64,000 nt of DNA from Globisporangium splendens (Eukaryota; Oomycota; Peronosporomycetes; Pythiales; Pythiaceae). Below the pieces are notes generated by a model that worked only from the letters and a program-made list of their open reading frames with translations, made no database searches and had not been told where the DNA came from. Numbering within the stretch: the stretch's first letter is position 1; the number at the start of each line of letters is the position of its first letter. A program made the position numbers and the translations under genes. The stretch covers positions 1-64,000 of the forward strand of contig VFIW01000067.1 in assembly GCA_006386115.1 (NCBI GenBank). Reading direction: 5' to 3'. This document shows positions 56,158 through 64,000 of the stretch, piece by piece.

Positions 56158-57954
56158 ATGCGGTCGGCGTCGTCCAAGCTCGTCAAGAGTGCGCTGCTCG
56201 CCACCGAGAAAGGATCCTCTTCATACACAGACGCGGTGGATGTGGACAACGACCGAGCGCCGCCGCCGCACAAAGCTTCCCCCGTTCAAACAAATGCAAA
56301 GAGCAAAGGAGTCGTCCACTCTACAGACGACACAACGTACCAAAGCAGGATGACGCTGGCCGAGCAGGACGCGATGCGCAGGATCCTCGCGCAGCGGTCG
56401 TCGGATCTGCTGCCTTCCAAGAAAGGCGTCGTGAGTCTATGCGAGACGGCGCATTTCGGACTGTTGGTCAACTATGCGTGCATTGGTTTCCTGAACGGAC
56501 TCTTCCCGTCGCTTATCTACCCGTTCTTCAAGCTCTATCTAAACATGGAAAGCTACCAAGTGAGCGCTGCGCTCATGGTCATCCAGCTGCCGTGGTCGTA
56601 CAAGACGGTATTCGGCATTCTGTCGGATCACTATCCAATATTCGGGTACCGTCGGAAATCGTACATTCTAATCGGATGGCTCATTTGCTTCATTGCGCTC
56701 ATGGTGCTTGCGTGCAGTCCCCACGAAGACCCGTACTACGCGAGTGGCGAGATCCATCGGACGCGCAACGCTGCAGCACGAGTCATCGGCAACCCACACG
56801 CTCCAAAAGCCGGCGCGCGATACCTGATCGATATCATGTTCGTCTGCATTGGCTACGTCATCGCAGATGTGGCATGCGACGGGATCATGGTCGAGCTGGC
56901 GCAGCATGAGCACATTGAAGTGCGCGGCACGGCACAATCCACGATCTACATCGTCCGGTACAGTTCAAACCTCGTGGCAGGCATCGTGACAGCGCTGTGC
57001 TTCAATGGCGCAGAGTATGGAGGCTCTTTTTCGTGGTCCGTGTCGTATCATCTCGTGTTTTACGCGTGCGGTATCATCACGATGCTCGGCGCAATCAGCA
57101 CGATCTTCTTGCTCGACGAAGAGCCGTTCCCGCCCGATTTGCTCAAGCATCCGTTCCCGGAGATGTGGCGCATCTTCAAGCAGCGCGCGATCTGGCAGCT
57201 GATGGCGTTCCACTTCCTCAATTCGTTCCTGAGCAGCTTTGGCTTCTCGGGGATGGCGTCGATCCAGGAGTACTGGGCAGGCATCGTGCCGCTCAACAGC
57301 AGCATCGCGAGTTGCGTCTCCACGTCCCTCGTCGTCTTCGCGACGTGGTTCATGCGCACGTACTTTCTCAATGCGAGTTGGCGCAAGATGATGCTCGCGT
57401 GCAGCTTGTTTGCGAGTGCAGTCAACTTCAGCGTCAATATGATCGTGACCTTCGACGTTGAGCGCAACCAGTGGTTTTACTTGGGCGGTCCGCAATTGGC
57501 CGTGGTCCCCGACGGGATGCGCCACGTCATTTCAGGCTTCGTGACAGTCGAGATCGCAGAGCACGGCTTCGAAGGAGCTACGTACGGCTTGCTCACGACG
57601 GTGCACAACCTCGCGACGCCATGCGCCACAAGCGCATACAACTTTGTCGACAGCTTCTTCGACGTGGCCGACGCGGACATCGCGTCCGACACGACGCACG
57701 TGCGCCACCAGGTGGCGTATTGCTTGCTGATCGCATTGACCGCGCAATTGCTGGGCTTGACCACGTTGAAGCTGCTGCCGAAGCAGAAGCTTCATGCACA
57801 GGAGCTCAAGTTCCATGGGCGGTCGAGCGCGTGCGCGGGGCTCGTGGCGCTCATCGTGCTGCTCGCGGCATTAGCGTGGGCCACGACGCTCAACCTGCTG
57901 TCGATCCAGAGCTCGACGGCATGTCTGCGCATCGCTGGCGGCCGCGGCTGCTAG
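56158..57954 (+). CDS. Folate-biopterin transporter (BT1/FBT family)
   Basis: Single exon, 598 aa from ATG 56158 (a GTG lies five codons upstream). The Ser/Lys-rich cytosolic N-terminus (~90 residues) is followed by about twelve hydrophobic segments. Family landmarks are GFLNGLFPSLIYPFFKLYL and LSDHYPIFGYRRKSYI, with the charged loop between the second and third spans. The set continues with YVIADVACDGIMVELAQ. BT1/FBT members carry folates or pterins (S-adenosylmethionine in some kinetoplastids) into cells or plastids. Oomycetes have many paralogues, so the substrate cannot be read off. The C-terminal tail is short. Confidence 0.87.
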   Translation: MRSASSKLVKSALLATEKGSSSYTDAVDVDNDRAPPPHKASPVQTNAKSKGVVHSTDDTTYQSRMTLAEQDAMRRILAQRSSDLLPSKKGVVSLCETAHFGLLVNYACIGFLNGLFPSLIYPFFKLYLNMESYQVSAALMVIQLPWSYKTVFGILSDHYPIFGYRRKSYILIGWLICFIALMVLACSPHEDPYYASGEIHRTRNAAARVIGNPHAPKAGARYLIDIMFVCIGYVIADVACDGIMVELAQHEHIEVRGTAQSTIYIVRYSSNLVAGIVTALCFNGAEYGGSFSWSVSYHLVFYACGIITMLGAISTIFLLDEEPFPPDLLKHPFPEMWRIFKQRAIWQLMAFHFLNSFLSSFGFSGMASIQEYWAGIVPLNSSIASCVSTSLVVFATWFMRTYFLNASWRKMMLACSLFASAVNFSVNMIVTFDVERNQWFYLGGPQLAVVPDGMRHVISGFVTVEIAEHGFEGATYGLLTTVHNLATPCATSAYNFVDSFFDVADADIASDTTHVRHQVAYCLLIALTAQLLGLTTLKLLPKQKLHAQELKFHGRSSACAGLVALIVLLAALAWATTLNLLSIQSSTACLRIAGGRGC

Positions 57955-59048
57955 CGGCATGCAGGGCAACTTTGGATGTGCAAACAGGCATGTGCGCGCA
58001 TGGAATGGATGGCACTGCGCATTTGCATTAGAGGGAGCGATGGAAGGAAAAAAGAGTACAGCGCGAGCAATCTGGGGTGTCATTCTGGCGCAATCGATTG
58101 GAGCTCTTGGAGGTGAAACGGCCGAGAGCGCCAATCATTCGCTGAAGCGCAACGATGACCCGCATGGGCTCATCTCTGGATGACGTGGCCGGGTTTTACC
58201 CCAAGCTGACTTGTCCGGCTTCAGTACCTGTCATAATGCATGCTAAGGCTACACAAGTAAATTTGCAGCAAGGTTCAGTGATAGGTGAATAGTAGAAACA
58301 GGTGTATTGGAAGCATGATAACCTGTAGGAATATGTTGTAGTGCGTGGTGTTGGGTTTGTCTACAGCGAAAAGGGTTGAGCGGAAAGGGAAAGGGATCTC
58401 CTCTCTCTTTATCCGAGTGCTTCAAAGCAGAAAAATAAGGACGAGCGGCGTGTGGACAACGAGGACGAACGAATGCGCTCCTTCCCTCTGGCCACGTGGA
58501 TCCAGTCCACGACAGGACCACAGAACGGTCTCACGCCAGCGCAACCGCCGCCTTCCAGCCGGTGACCAAAGGCTCTGATCATGGTGCGCAGTCTCATGCG
58601 TCCTCTGTACGGCGCTGCGCATGGTCTCCGTCGCACATTGTCTCCGTCGCTCATGCGAGCTGCTCTGTGCGTGCGAGTGAGTGTATTTTGTAACGGAAGG
58701 CAAGCCAAAGCACACGATCCCACATCCCGACTCCATTTCTCCCCCTGTTTTCTCACTCTACGGTACCGAAAAGGGGGGAGTCGTTTCACAAAAAGGTAAT
58801 GTGGGGTGGGCAGCGAACCTTCTAAACTTTATAGAGAGAGTTCTCGTCAACTTTTTCGCAGCGAGGCAAGAGAACCACTCGTTTGAGACCCCTTGCCTCA
58901 AGCACTTTTATCTCTCTTTTCAGCCAATTGTCTCGTGGTGAGAATGTTAAACGCGGCGTTGATTGGCTGTAATGTCTGGCGAGAGTGTGAAACGCTGGGT
59001 TGTGTGGTGGAAACGCAAGCTGGAAGGGGGGCGGCGTGAGTGCGAGCA
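57955..59048. other. Intergenic region of about 1.1 kb
   Basis: Between the transporter and the ADP/ATP carrier. It includes a CCAAT-like box (GCCAAT at 58922) and an inverted copy (GATTGGC at 58961) 90-130 nt before the carrier initiator. I see no gene, RNA or repeat. It is probably promoter plus 3' UTR. Confidence 0.5.
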
Positions 59049-59066
59049 GCTCATTTAGGATTTTTC
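59049..59066 (+). promoter_or_regulatory. Oomycete-type initiator of the ADP/ATP carrier gene
   Basis: GCTCATTTAGGATTTTTC, 66 nt before the ATG, resembles the oomycete core initiator (GCTCATTYYNCAWTTT) in its first seven bases and T-rich end. CCAAT boxes lie upstream. Confidence 0.55.
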
Positions 59067-59114
59067 TCCGTTTGGCTCAAGCGTCCGAAAAACTTTAAAC
59101 ACACCACGCACAAG

Positions 59115-60071
59115 ATGAGCGCGATCTCTGCTTACAAGCCTTTGGCGACGTCGGACAAGCAGTCTGGCGTTGTGTCGTTCCTGTTGGACTTGGCTGCCGG
59201 TGGTATCGCCGGTACGATCTCGAAGACTGCTGTGGCCCCAATCGAGCGTGTGAAGCTGTTGCTGCAAGTGCAAGCCGTGTCTTCGCAGATCAAGCCAGAA
59301 GACCAGTACAAGGGTATCGTGGACTGCTTTGTGCGTGTGTCGAAGGAGCAAGGTGTGGCGTCGTTCTGGCGTGGTAACTTGGCGAACGTCATCCGTTACT
59401 TCCCAACGCAGGCGTTGAACTTTGCTTTCAAGGACAAGTACAAGAAGCTGTTCTTGGACGGTGTGAAGAAGGACCAGTTCTGGCGATTCTTCTTGGGTAA
59501 CTTGGCGTCTGGTGGTGCCGCTGGTGCGACGTCGCTTCTGTTCGTGTACCCATTGGACTTCGCTCGTACGCGTCTCGCCGCCGATGTTGGCAAGGGCAAG
59601 TCGCGTATGTACACTGGTCTCCTGAACTGCATCAGCACGATCTACAAGGCTGATGGTGTGAACGGTTTGTACCAGGGTTTCGGTGTGTCTGTCGGTGGTA
59701 TCATCGTGTACCGTGCTGCTTTCTTCGGTGGTTACGATACTCTCCGTGATGTCGCTCTGAAGGACCCAAAGAACGCGCCAGTGTGGCAGAAGTGGTTGGT
59801 GGCCCAGGTGGTGACCACTGTTGCGGGTATCGTGTCGTACCCATTCGACACTGTCCGTCGTCGCATGATGATGCAGGCTGGTCGCAAGGAGATCCTGTAC
59901 ACGTCGACGTTCGACTGCGCGACGAAGATCCTGAAGAAGGAAGGTGGTGGTGCTTTCTTCAAGGGTGCTGGTTCGAACATTATCCGTGGTACGGGTGGTG
60001 CCATCGTGCTTGTGTTGTACGATGAGTTCAAGAAGCTGATCGACCCAAACGCCAAGCCATCGTCGGAATAA
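59115..60071 (+). CDS. Mitochondrial ADP/ATP carrier (ANT)
   Basis: Single exon, 318 aa, ATG 59115. Three repeats of the mitochondrial carrier fold are visible. Px(D/E)xx(K/R) motifs occur as [17 protein letters not shown] and [10 protein letters not shown]. The RRRMMM signature of adenine-nucleotide translocators is complete. [21 protein letters not shown] and [13 protein letters not shown] complete the family pattern. It exchanges ADP for ATP across the inner membrane. Codon use is sharply biased (GGT for Gly, TTG/CTC for Leu, CCA for Pro, TCG for Ser) compared with neighbours, as expected of a very highly expressed gene. Confidence 0.97.
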   Translation: MSAISAYKPLATSDKQSGVVSFLLDLAAGGIAGTISKTAVAPIERVKLLLQVQAVSSQIKPEDQYKGIVDCFVRVSKEQGVASFWRGNLANVIRYFPTQALNFAFKDKYKKLFLDGVKKDQFWRFFLGNLASGGAAGATSLLFVYPLDFARTRLAADVGKGKSRMYTGLLNCISTIYKADGVNGLYQGFGVSVGGIIVYRAAFFGGYDTLRDVALKDPKNAPVWQKWLVAQVVTTVAGIVSYPFDTVRRRMMMQAGRKEILYTSTFDCATKILKKEGGGAFFKGAGSNIIRGTGGAIVLVLYDEFKKLIDPNAKPSSE

Positions 60072-60415
60072 GTGGTTGATTCGTCTCTGCTGTTTTGTGG
60101 TTTCCACGAGGCAGTGGACACGGTCGCATTTGGCTCCACAGGTACACCCCGAAGCAGGATAAACAGTAGAGGCAAAAAGATTTGATTTGATTACCACAAG
60201 TATGAGTTTGGATGCATTTGCTGTTTGCTTTGGCTAGAGAGGTGTGTGTGTGAGCCTTTTGTATCTCTTTTTCATAGATAGGGTTGGTAAGCACGTGTTG
60301 TCTCGCTCGGTGCAGTTGAAGCACTTGGTCTGACAGCTTGGGAATACAGCACAACAAACCTCATTTCCGATGTCGTTTGCCGCCAAGTCATGACGGAAGC
60401 ATAGACACAGATGCC
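60072..60415. other. Short intergenic spacer
   Basis: About 340 nt between the carrier and the next plus-strand gene; an ATG at 60411 ends after eight codons in another frame and overlaps the chosen start. No other feature seen. Confidence 0.5.
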
Positions 60416-63400
60416 ATGCCTGACTCAAGTACAGTGACTTTTGCTGTACAGGACGAGCACGTGGACGCCGACGTGGAGTTTCTGGACTTTGAGGACATGG
60501 CACCCCAGGTCGTGATCCATTCGGGCGAAAGCGACTCGGACTCGACGGGCTTTGCGGCGTTGAACCCTGTTATCAACGGCCGCCATCATGGTTGTGTCGG
60601 TCGTGGCAGCAGCAATTTGAACTCGTTGAGTAGCAAGAAATACCGGACCACTGTGCCTCTCGCGAACCCAGTGGCTGGCAGCGATGACAAGGGATTCGCA
60701 CAGTTCCCAAGTACAAAGCCCTCGAGCAGCAGAATGCAGCCATTGCTGCAAGAGATCCCGATGGCGGTGCCTGGTAACGACCAGCAACCGCACGCTGGTG
60801 TCCACCCATTCCTGTTGATCATCAACGCGCTGGGGGCGTCAGGGCTCTCGAAAGTCGAGAAATTCGGCACCCAGTCGAGCTTTATTGAGATGCTAGTGGT
60901 CCAGCGTCCATCTGTGAAGGACACTGACGAGGACGAAGGCACTAAGCTGTCGTCTCTGCGTCCTTCTTCTTTCTTTACATCGTCGATCCTGCGGACGACA
61001 TTGCACAAGAAAGGCAGCAGCGAGACGCAATGGAACCAGCAATTCACGACACCGTTGCCGCAGTCAGGAAAAGAGACCCACATTCTCCACGTGTGCGTCA
61101 AGACCAACAACAAAGTCGTCGTTGGCGAGGCTGAGATCCCGCTCATCAACGTCGGGGATCTCTTTTACGATCAGTATTGCACCATCTACCGCCGCGATGG
61201 CATCGATAGTCTTGGGAATAGTACGAGCAACGTGAACGAGGTCAATGTCTCGGGTCAAGTGCATCTGCAGCTGAAGATCGTGGATGCAGCCTTGGTTGTT
61301 GTGGCGCCAGTCGCGATTCCCCTCTTGGCGTTGTCTCATGTGTCCTCCAGCAAAATGCCCCAGCGAAAACAAGACCTGCACACGGCCACGATCCCTCCTG
61401 TGCTGTTTAATGGCGCTTTGCTCTACAAAGTACCCTACCACAACAATCGCGGCGTCGGAAACGCAGTGCCAAGACGACAATGGGTCGCAGTCATACGCTC
61501 GGAGACAACCTCATCGCTCGAGATCACTTGGTGCGATCCGACTGCGAGCTCGAAGGACAAGAAGAGTCTGCGCAGCCTCGACCTCGCACTCGTGACCGAG
61601 GTGCGCGAGGACCACGGCACCAAGGCGTTCGAACGGCAAGCGCAACTCTCGAGCAGCTCGTCGGTCGTGCAAAGCAAAGAGAGGTGTTTCTCGCTCGTGA
61701 GTCCAGCGCGTGCGCTCGATCTGGTTGCGTCCTGCAAGGAGGAAGCGCGAATATGGATCAGCGCGCTCCGTGAATTGCTGTTTCACGAGTCCTCTGATGC
61801 AAACTCATGCAGCGAGTCGGCTCGAATCATGAACGACTACCGGAACTCGGCATTGCCTCCACGGAGCAGCACGACGACATTGTGTCCATCTCAGGAGGAC
61901 ACTGCCGTCAAGTGTGCTCGCACAACGAATTCCAGCAACAACAAAGCCAAACTTGTGACGTGGCGGAGTAATGTGTTCAACTTGGCGCGCAGGAACCACA
62001 TCGACGAGATCGCAGGGTACCTCCATGACGGATGCCCCATCGATCTGCTGGAGCCAGGAGATGGCGACACCATCCTGATGATCGCTTGCCATCTTGGCCA
62101 CGTCCAATTGGTCGAGTTGTGCCTCTCGTGGCGCGCGAAAAACGATCCACACCCAGAATTTGGCGAGACAGCATTGCAAGTCGCTGTGAATGCGTCAAAC
62201 GCGAAGTGCGTCGAGCTTTTGCTCTCGACGGCCGCGAAGAGCGACATGGACGCGGAGATCGTGAACCACATCGACTCGAAGAGCGACGCACCGCTCCATG
62301 TTGCGGCACGGCATGGCGATCTGGCGTGCCTCCAGCTGCTACTCCACCACGGCGCGAATATCTGTGTCGTCGAGGAGTTTGGGCGAACGCCGCTGCATTG
62401 CGCAGTCGCTCAGGGTCACTTGGATTGCGTCGCGTACTTGCTCGATGTCGGCGGTGACTCGGTGCTGAACACTGGAGATCATGATGGCGACACTGCGCTG
62501 CATTACGCAGCACTCGCAGGCAACGAGGCGATCGTGAAGCTGCTCCTCGAGAGTGCAGCCAACGTTTTCTCAGTGAATATCCAGAACGAGACGCCGTACG
62601 ACATCGCGTTGCGCGAGAAGCAGCAACCATGCGCATTCCTCATCTCGCAGTACTACTTGACCAACACGAAAGAGCCGCCGACATCGTCGCCTGCAACGCG
62701 GAACAAGACGGCATCGGCACTCCTCTTGCAACAAAGGAAACAGCAGCGAGAGTACGACGACGTCGAGGATGAGCATGAAGACGAGCATTACGACGGATCC
62801 GACTCGGACACGAGCACAGCGTACGCGTCGCATAGCCCCCAGCACAGTCTGTACAACGAACGTGCCAGGACAATCGTGGCTGCAAAGTATGGCGTAGATT
62901 TCGAGGACGACGATAGATACTTTGGATCGTCTTCCGAGTCGCAGCATGTGGTTGCGAGCCCACGAATGCTGTCGCCAAGCGATCAAGTCCGTGAGGCGTT
63001 GCTTCGGCAAGATGCGCAGCGCCACTGGCGCGAGATCGCTCAAGCACCACGGTATGAACGCTCCTACCACCATCGCTACTACTCTGCACGCAAGCACGAG
63101 CGCACCCACGCTCCGCTCGCTTCAGGGTCGAGGTATCCCAGAGCAGCGTTCACAGAACGACTCGAGAGAGACAATTACTACAGCTACGCACGGTCGCCGC
63201 AGCATCAGGGAGGTGCTCATCACGACGGTCTCCGATACCATGAAGCGACAAGGTATCCTTCATTTTACCATGAGCCTGACGAACAGCTACGATATCAGCA
63301 GTCCTACTACGGCGACCGCCAACAGCCTGGACGAAATCGCAGTCACAGTGATCAGCTGCGTTATGGATCAACTGCTGCTAATGAAGACGAGTGGACGAGG

Positions 63401-64000
63401 CATGAAGCGCATTCGTGGTCTCCCCAGTACCACCACGCGCGACGCTCAAACAGCATGGACACCTCCGTTTTGCCTTCTCGAGGGTATCATTCGACCCCGC
63501 TACCTGTCCGATCCGGTTGGACAAGCGATGCGACGGAGGCTACGTACGAACTTGTGGCCACACTGTCCAAACAAGAAAGTCAACAATCATATAGATTGCC
63601 ATCGGAGGCAGCGACGACAGCATCAATGTGGGACACGTTCTACACGCAAGAAGGGTACGCGTACTATGTGCACCGCGCCACAGGTGTCTCGCAATGGGAG
63701 CCACCGTCTGCCGTAGAAGCAGCTCCTCCTCTGGCATCATCGTCAATGCAAGTGAGTCAAGTCGTAGTCCAGGAAACCAAGCTCCAAGACACAATGCCTC
63801 CAGACTCGATCATTCGAATGCGGCTCGCAGAAGCACGCAGGCAGAAAAGCATGCCGCATTTAACTCCTTCACCTTCGACACCAACACCACCTACTCCTTC
63901 GTTAGAAGCAGCAGCAGCTTCCATGATTTCGATGCAAGATCTGCAGCAGGGTGCATCAAGCGTAGATCTGATACCAAGAGGAGAAGACGCAAAGGCGGAT
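60416..64000 (+). CDS. Scaffold protein with PH-like, ankyrin and WW domains (3' partial)
   Basis: One frame stays open for 1195 codons from ATG 60416 to the window end, so it is cut off on the right. The first ~150 residues are Asp/Ser-rich. About 60800-61290 could be a C2-like region (FLLIINALGASG, then HILHVCVKTNNKVV). About 61360-61780 reads as a PH-like domain (QWVAVIRSETTSSLEI to EEARIWISALRELL). Four or five ankyrin repeats follow (61990-62620; APLHVAARHGDLACLQLLL, TALHYAALAGNEAIVKLLL). A long Asp/Glu/His/Tyr-rich disordered region leads to a WW domain (63620-63710) with GYAYYVHRATGVSQWEPP. WW domains bind PPxY proteins, so a signalling or cytoskeletal adapter is inferred. No introns were needed. 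Confidence 0.75.
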   Translation, partial: MPDSSTVTFAVQDEHVDADVEFLDFEDMAPQVVIHSGESDSDSTGFAALNPVINGRHHGCVGRGSSNLNSLSSKKYRTTVPLANPVAGSDDKGFAQFPSTKPSSSRMQPLLQEIPMAVPGNDQQPHAGVHPFLLIINALGASGLSKVEKFGTQSSFIEMLVVQRPSVKDTDEDEGTKLSSLRPSSFFTSSILRTTLHKKGSSETQWNQQFTTPLPQSGKETHILHVCVKTNNKVVVGEAEIPLINVGDLFYDQYCTIYRRDGIDSLGNSTSNVNEVNVSGQVHLQLKIVDAALVVVAPVAIPLLALSHVSSSKMPQRKQDLHTATIPPVLFNGALLYKVPYHNNRGVGNAVPRRQWVAVIRSETTSSLEITWCDPTASSKDKKSLRSLDLALVTEVREDHGTKAFERQAQLSSSSSVVQSKERCFSLVSPARALDLVASCKEEARIWISALRELLFHESSDANSCSESARIMNDYRNSALPPRSSTTTLCPSQEDTAVKCARTTNSSNNKAKLVTWRSNVFNLARRNHIDEIAGYLHDGCPIDLLEPGDGDTILMIACHLGHVQLVELCLSWRAKNDPHPEFGETALQVAVNASNAKCVELLLSTAAKSDMDAEIVNHIDSKSDAPLHVAARHGDLACLQLLLHHGANICVVEEFGRTPLHCAVAQGHLDCVAYLLDVGGDSVLNTGDHDGDTALHYAALAGNEAIVKLLLESAANVFSVNIQNETPYDIALREKQQPCAFLISQYYLTNTKEPPTSSPATRNKTASALLLQQRKQQREYDDVEDEHEDEHYDGSDSDTSTAYASHSPQHSLYNERARTIVAAKYGVDFEDDDRYFGSSSESQHVVASPRMLSPSDQVREALLRQDAQRHWREIAQAPRYERSYHHRYYSARKHERTHAPLASGSRYPRAAFTERLERDNYYSYARSPQHQGGAHHDGLRYHEATRYPSFYHEPDEQLRYQQSYYGDRQQPGRNRSHSDQLRYGSTAANEDEWTRHEAHSWSPQYHHARRSNSMDTSVLPSRGYHSTPLPVRSGWTSDATEATYELVATLSKQESQQSYRLPSEAATTASMWDTFYTQEGYAYYVHRATGVSQWEPPSAVEAAPPLASSSMQVSQVVVQETKLQDTMPPDSIIRMRLAEARRQKSMPHLTPSPSTPTPPTPSLEAAAASMISMQDLQQGASSVDLIPRGEDAKAD

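Noticed and set aside
1..64000. CRISPR array, insertion sequence, rRNA or tRNA genes
   Set aside because: I found no repeat-spacer structure, terminal inverted repeats with transposase, or tRNA box B (GTTCGAATC-type) outside coding sequence. A systematic scan with tRNAscan and repeat finders would be decisive.

Overview
This window reads as nuclear DNA of an oomycete (stramenopile water mould). The evidence is gene-dense sequence on both strands, short introns (mostly 56-118 nt), GC-rich coding exons between AT-richer spacers, and families typical of oomycetes: a TKL-type ankyrin kinase, a folate-biopterin transporter, PX and CPBP membrane proteins and a kelch-MORN protein. Several flagellum-type genes fit a zoospore-forming organism. 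I cannot name the genus. Most initiator ATGs and splice sites below were derived from the bases. Joined exon lengths are divisible by three wherever I list them without a caveat.

Layout. 1-10.8 kb: the end of an S9 peptidase with a broken frame, a UDP-glucuronate 4-epimerase, a six-exon CPBP (CAAX protease-like) membrane protein with altered catalytic motifs, an NhaC-type antiporter, and a truncated calcineurin-like phosphatase. 10.8-16.1 kb: a large minus-strand ankyrin-repeat protein with a pseudokinase followed by a kinase. Its ankyrin region is a nearly identical 99-bp DNA tandem repeat disturbed by small indels. 17-25 kb: a relic, a tRNA-splicing endonuclease subunit, an ENT nucleoside transporter, a multi-spanning unknown, a small unknown, and a 10-exon copine-like vWA gene with two GC-AG introns. 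25-38.7 kb: an RPGRIP1-like C2 protein, a PX protein, Ap4A phosphorylase, a DEDDh exonuclease, a kinesin, a CFAP97-like protein, and a methyltransferase-like protein with a large acidic insert. 38.9-46.5 kb: cyclin L, an unknown coiled-coil protein, Xaa-Pro aminopeptidase and a CE2-like SGNH esterase. 47.8-55 kb: a receiver-like/TPR protein, a P-type-ATPase-like pseudoenzyme without membrane spans, and a kelch-MORN gene with a premature stop and a frameshift. 55-64 kb: TRAPPC4, a folate-biopterin transporter, the ADP/ATP carrier, and the start of a PH-like/ankyrin/WW scaffold that runs off the window.

There is no operon-like co-regulation; this is a housekeeping region with intact genes beside broken ones. 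Genes for RNA processing (Sen2-like, cyclin L, the REX-type exonuclease), cilia or motility (kinesin, CFAP97-like, RPGRIP1-like) and transport are interspersed. The most unusual items are the soluble P-type-ATPase-like pseudoenzyme, the JAK-like pseudokinase-kinase tandem fused to ankyrins, and the CPBP protein with substituted catalytic residues. At least five reading frames are interrupted. Two interruptions sit in homopolymers and one group sits in a tandem repeat, so assembly error has to be separated from real pseudogenes.
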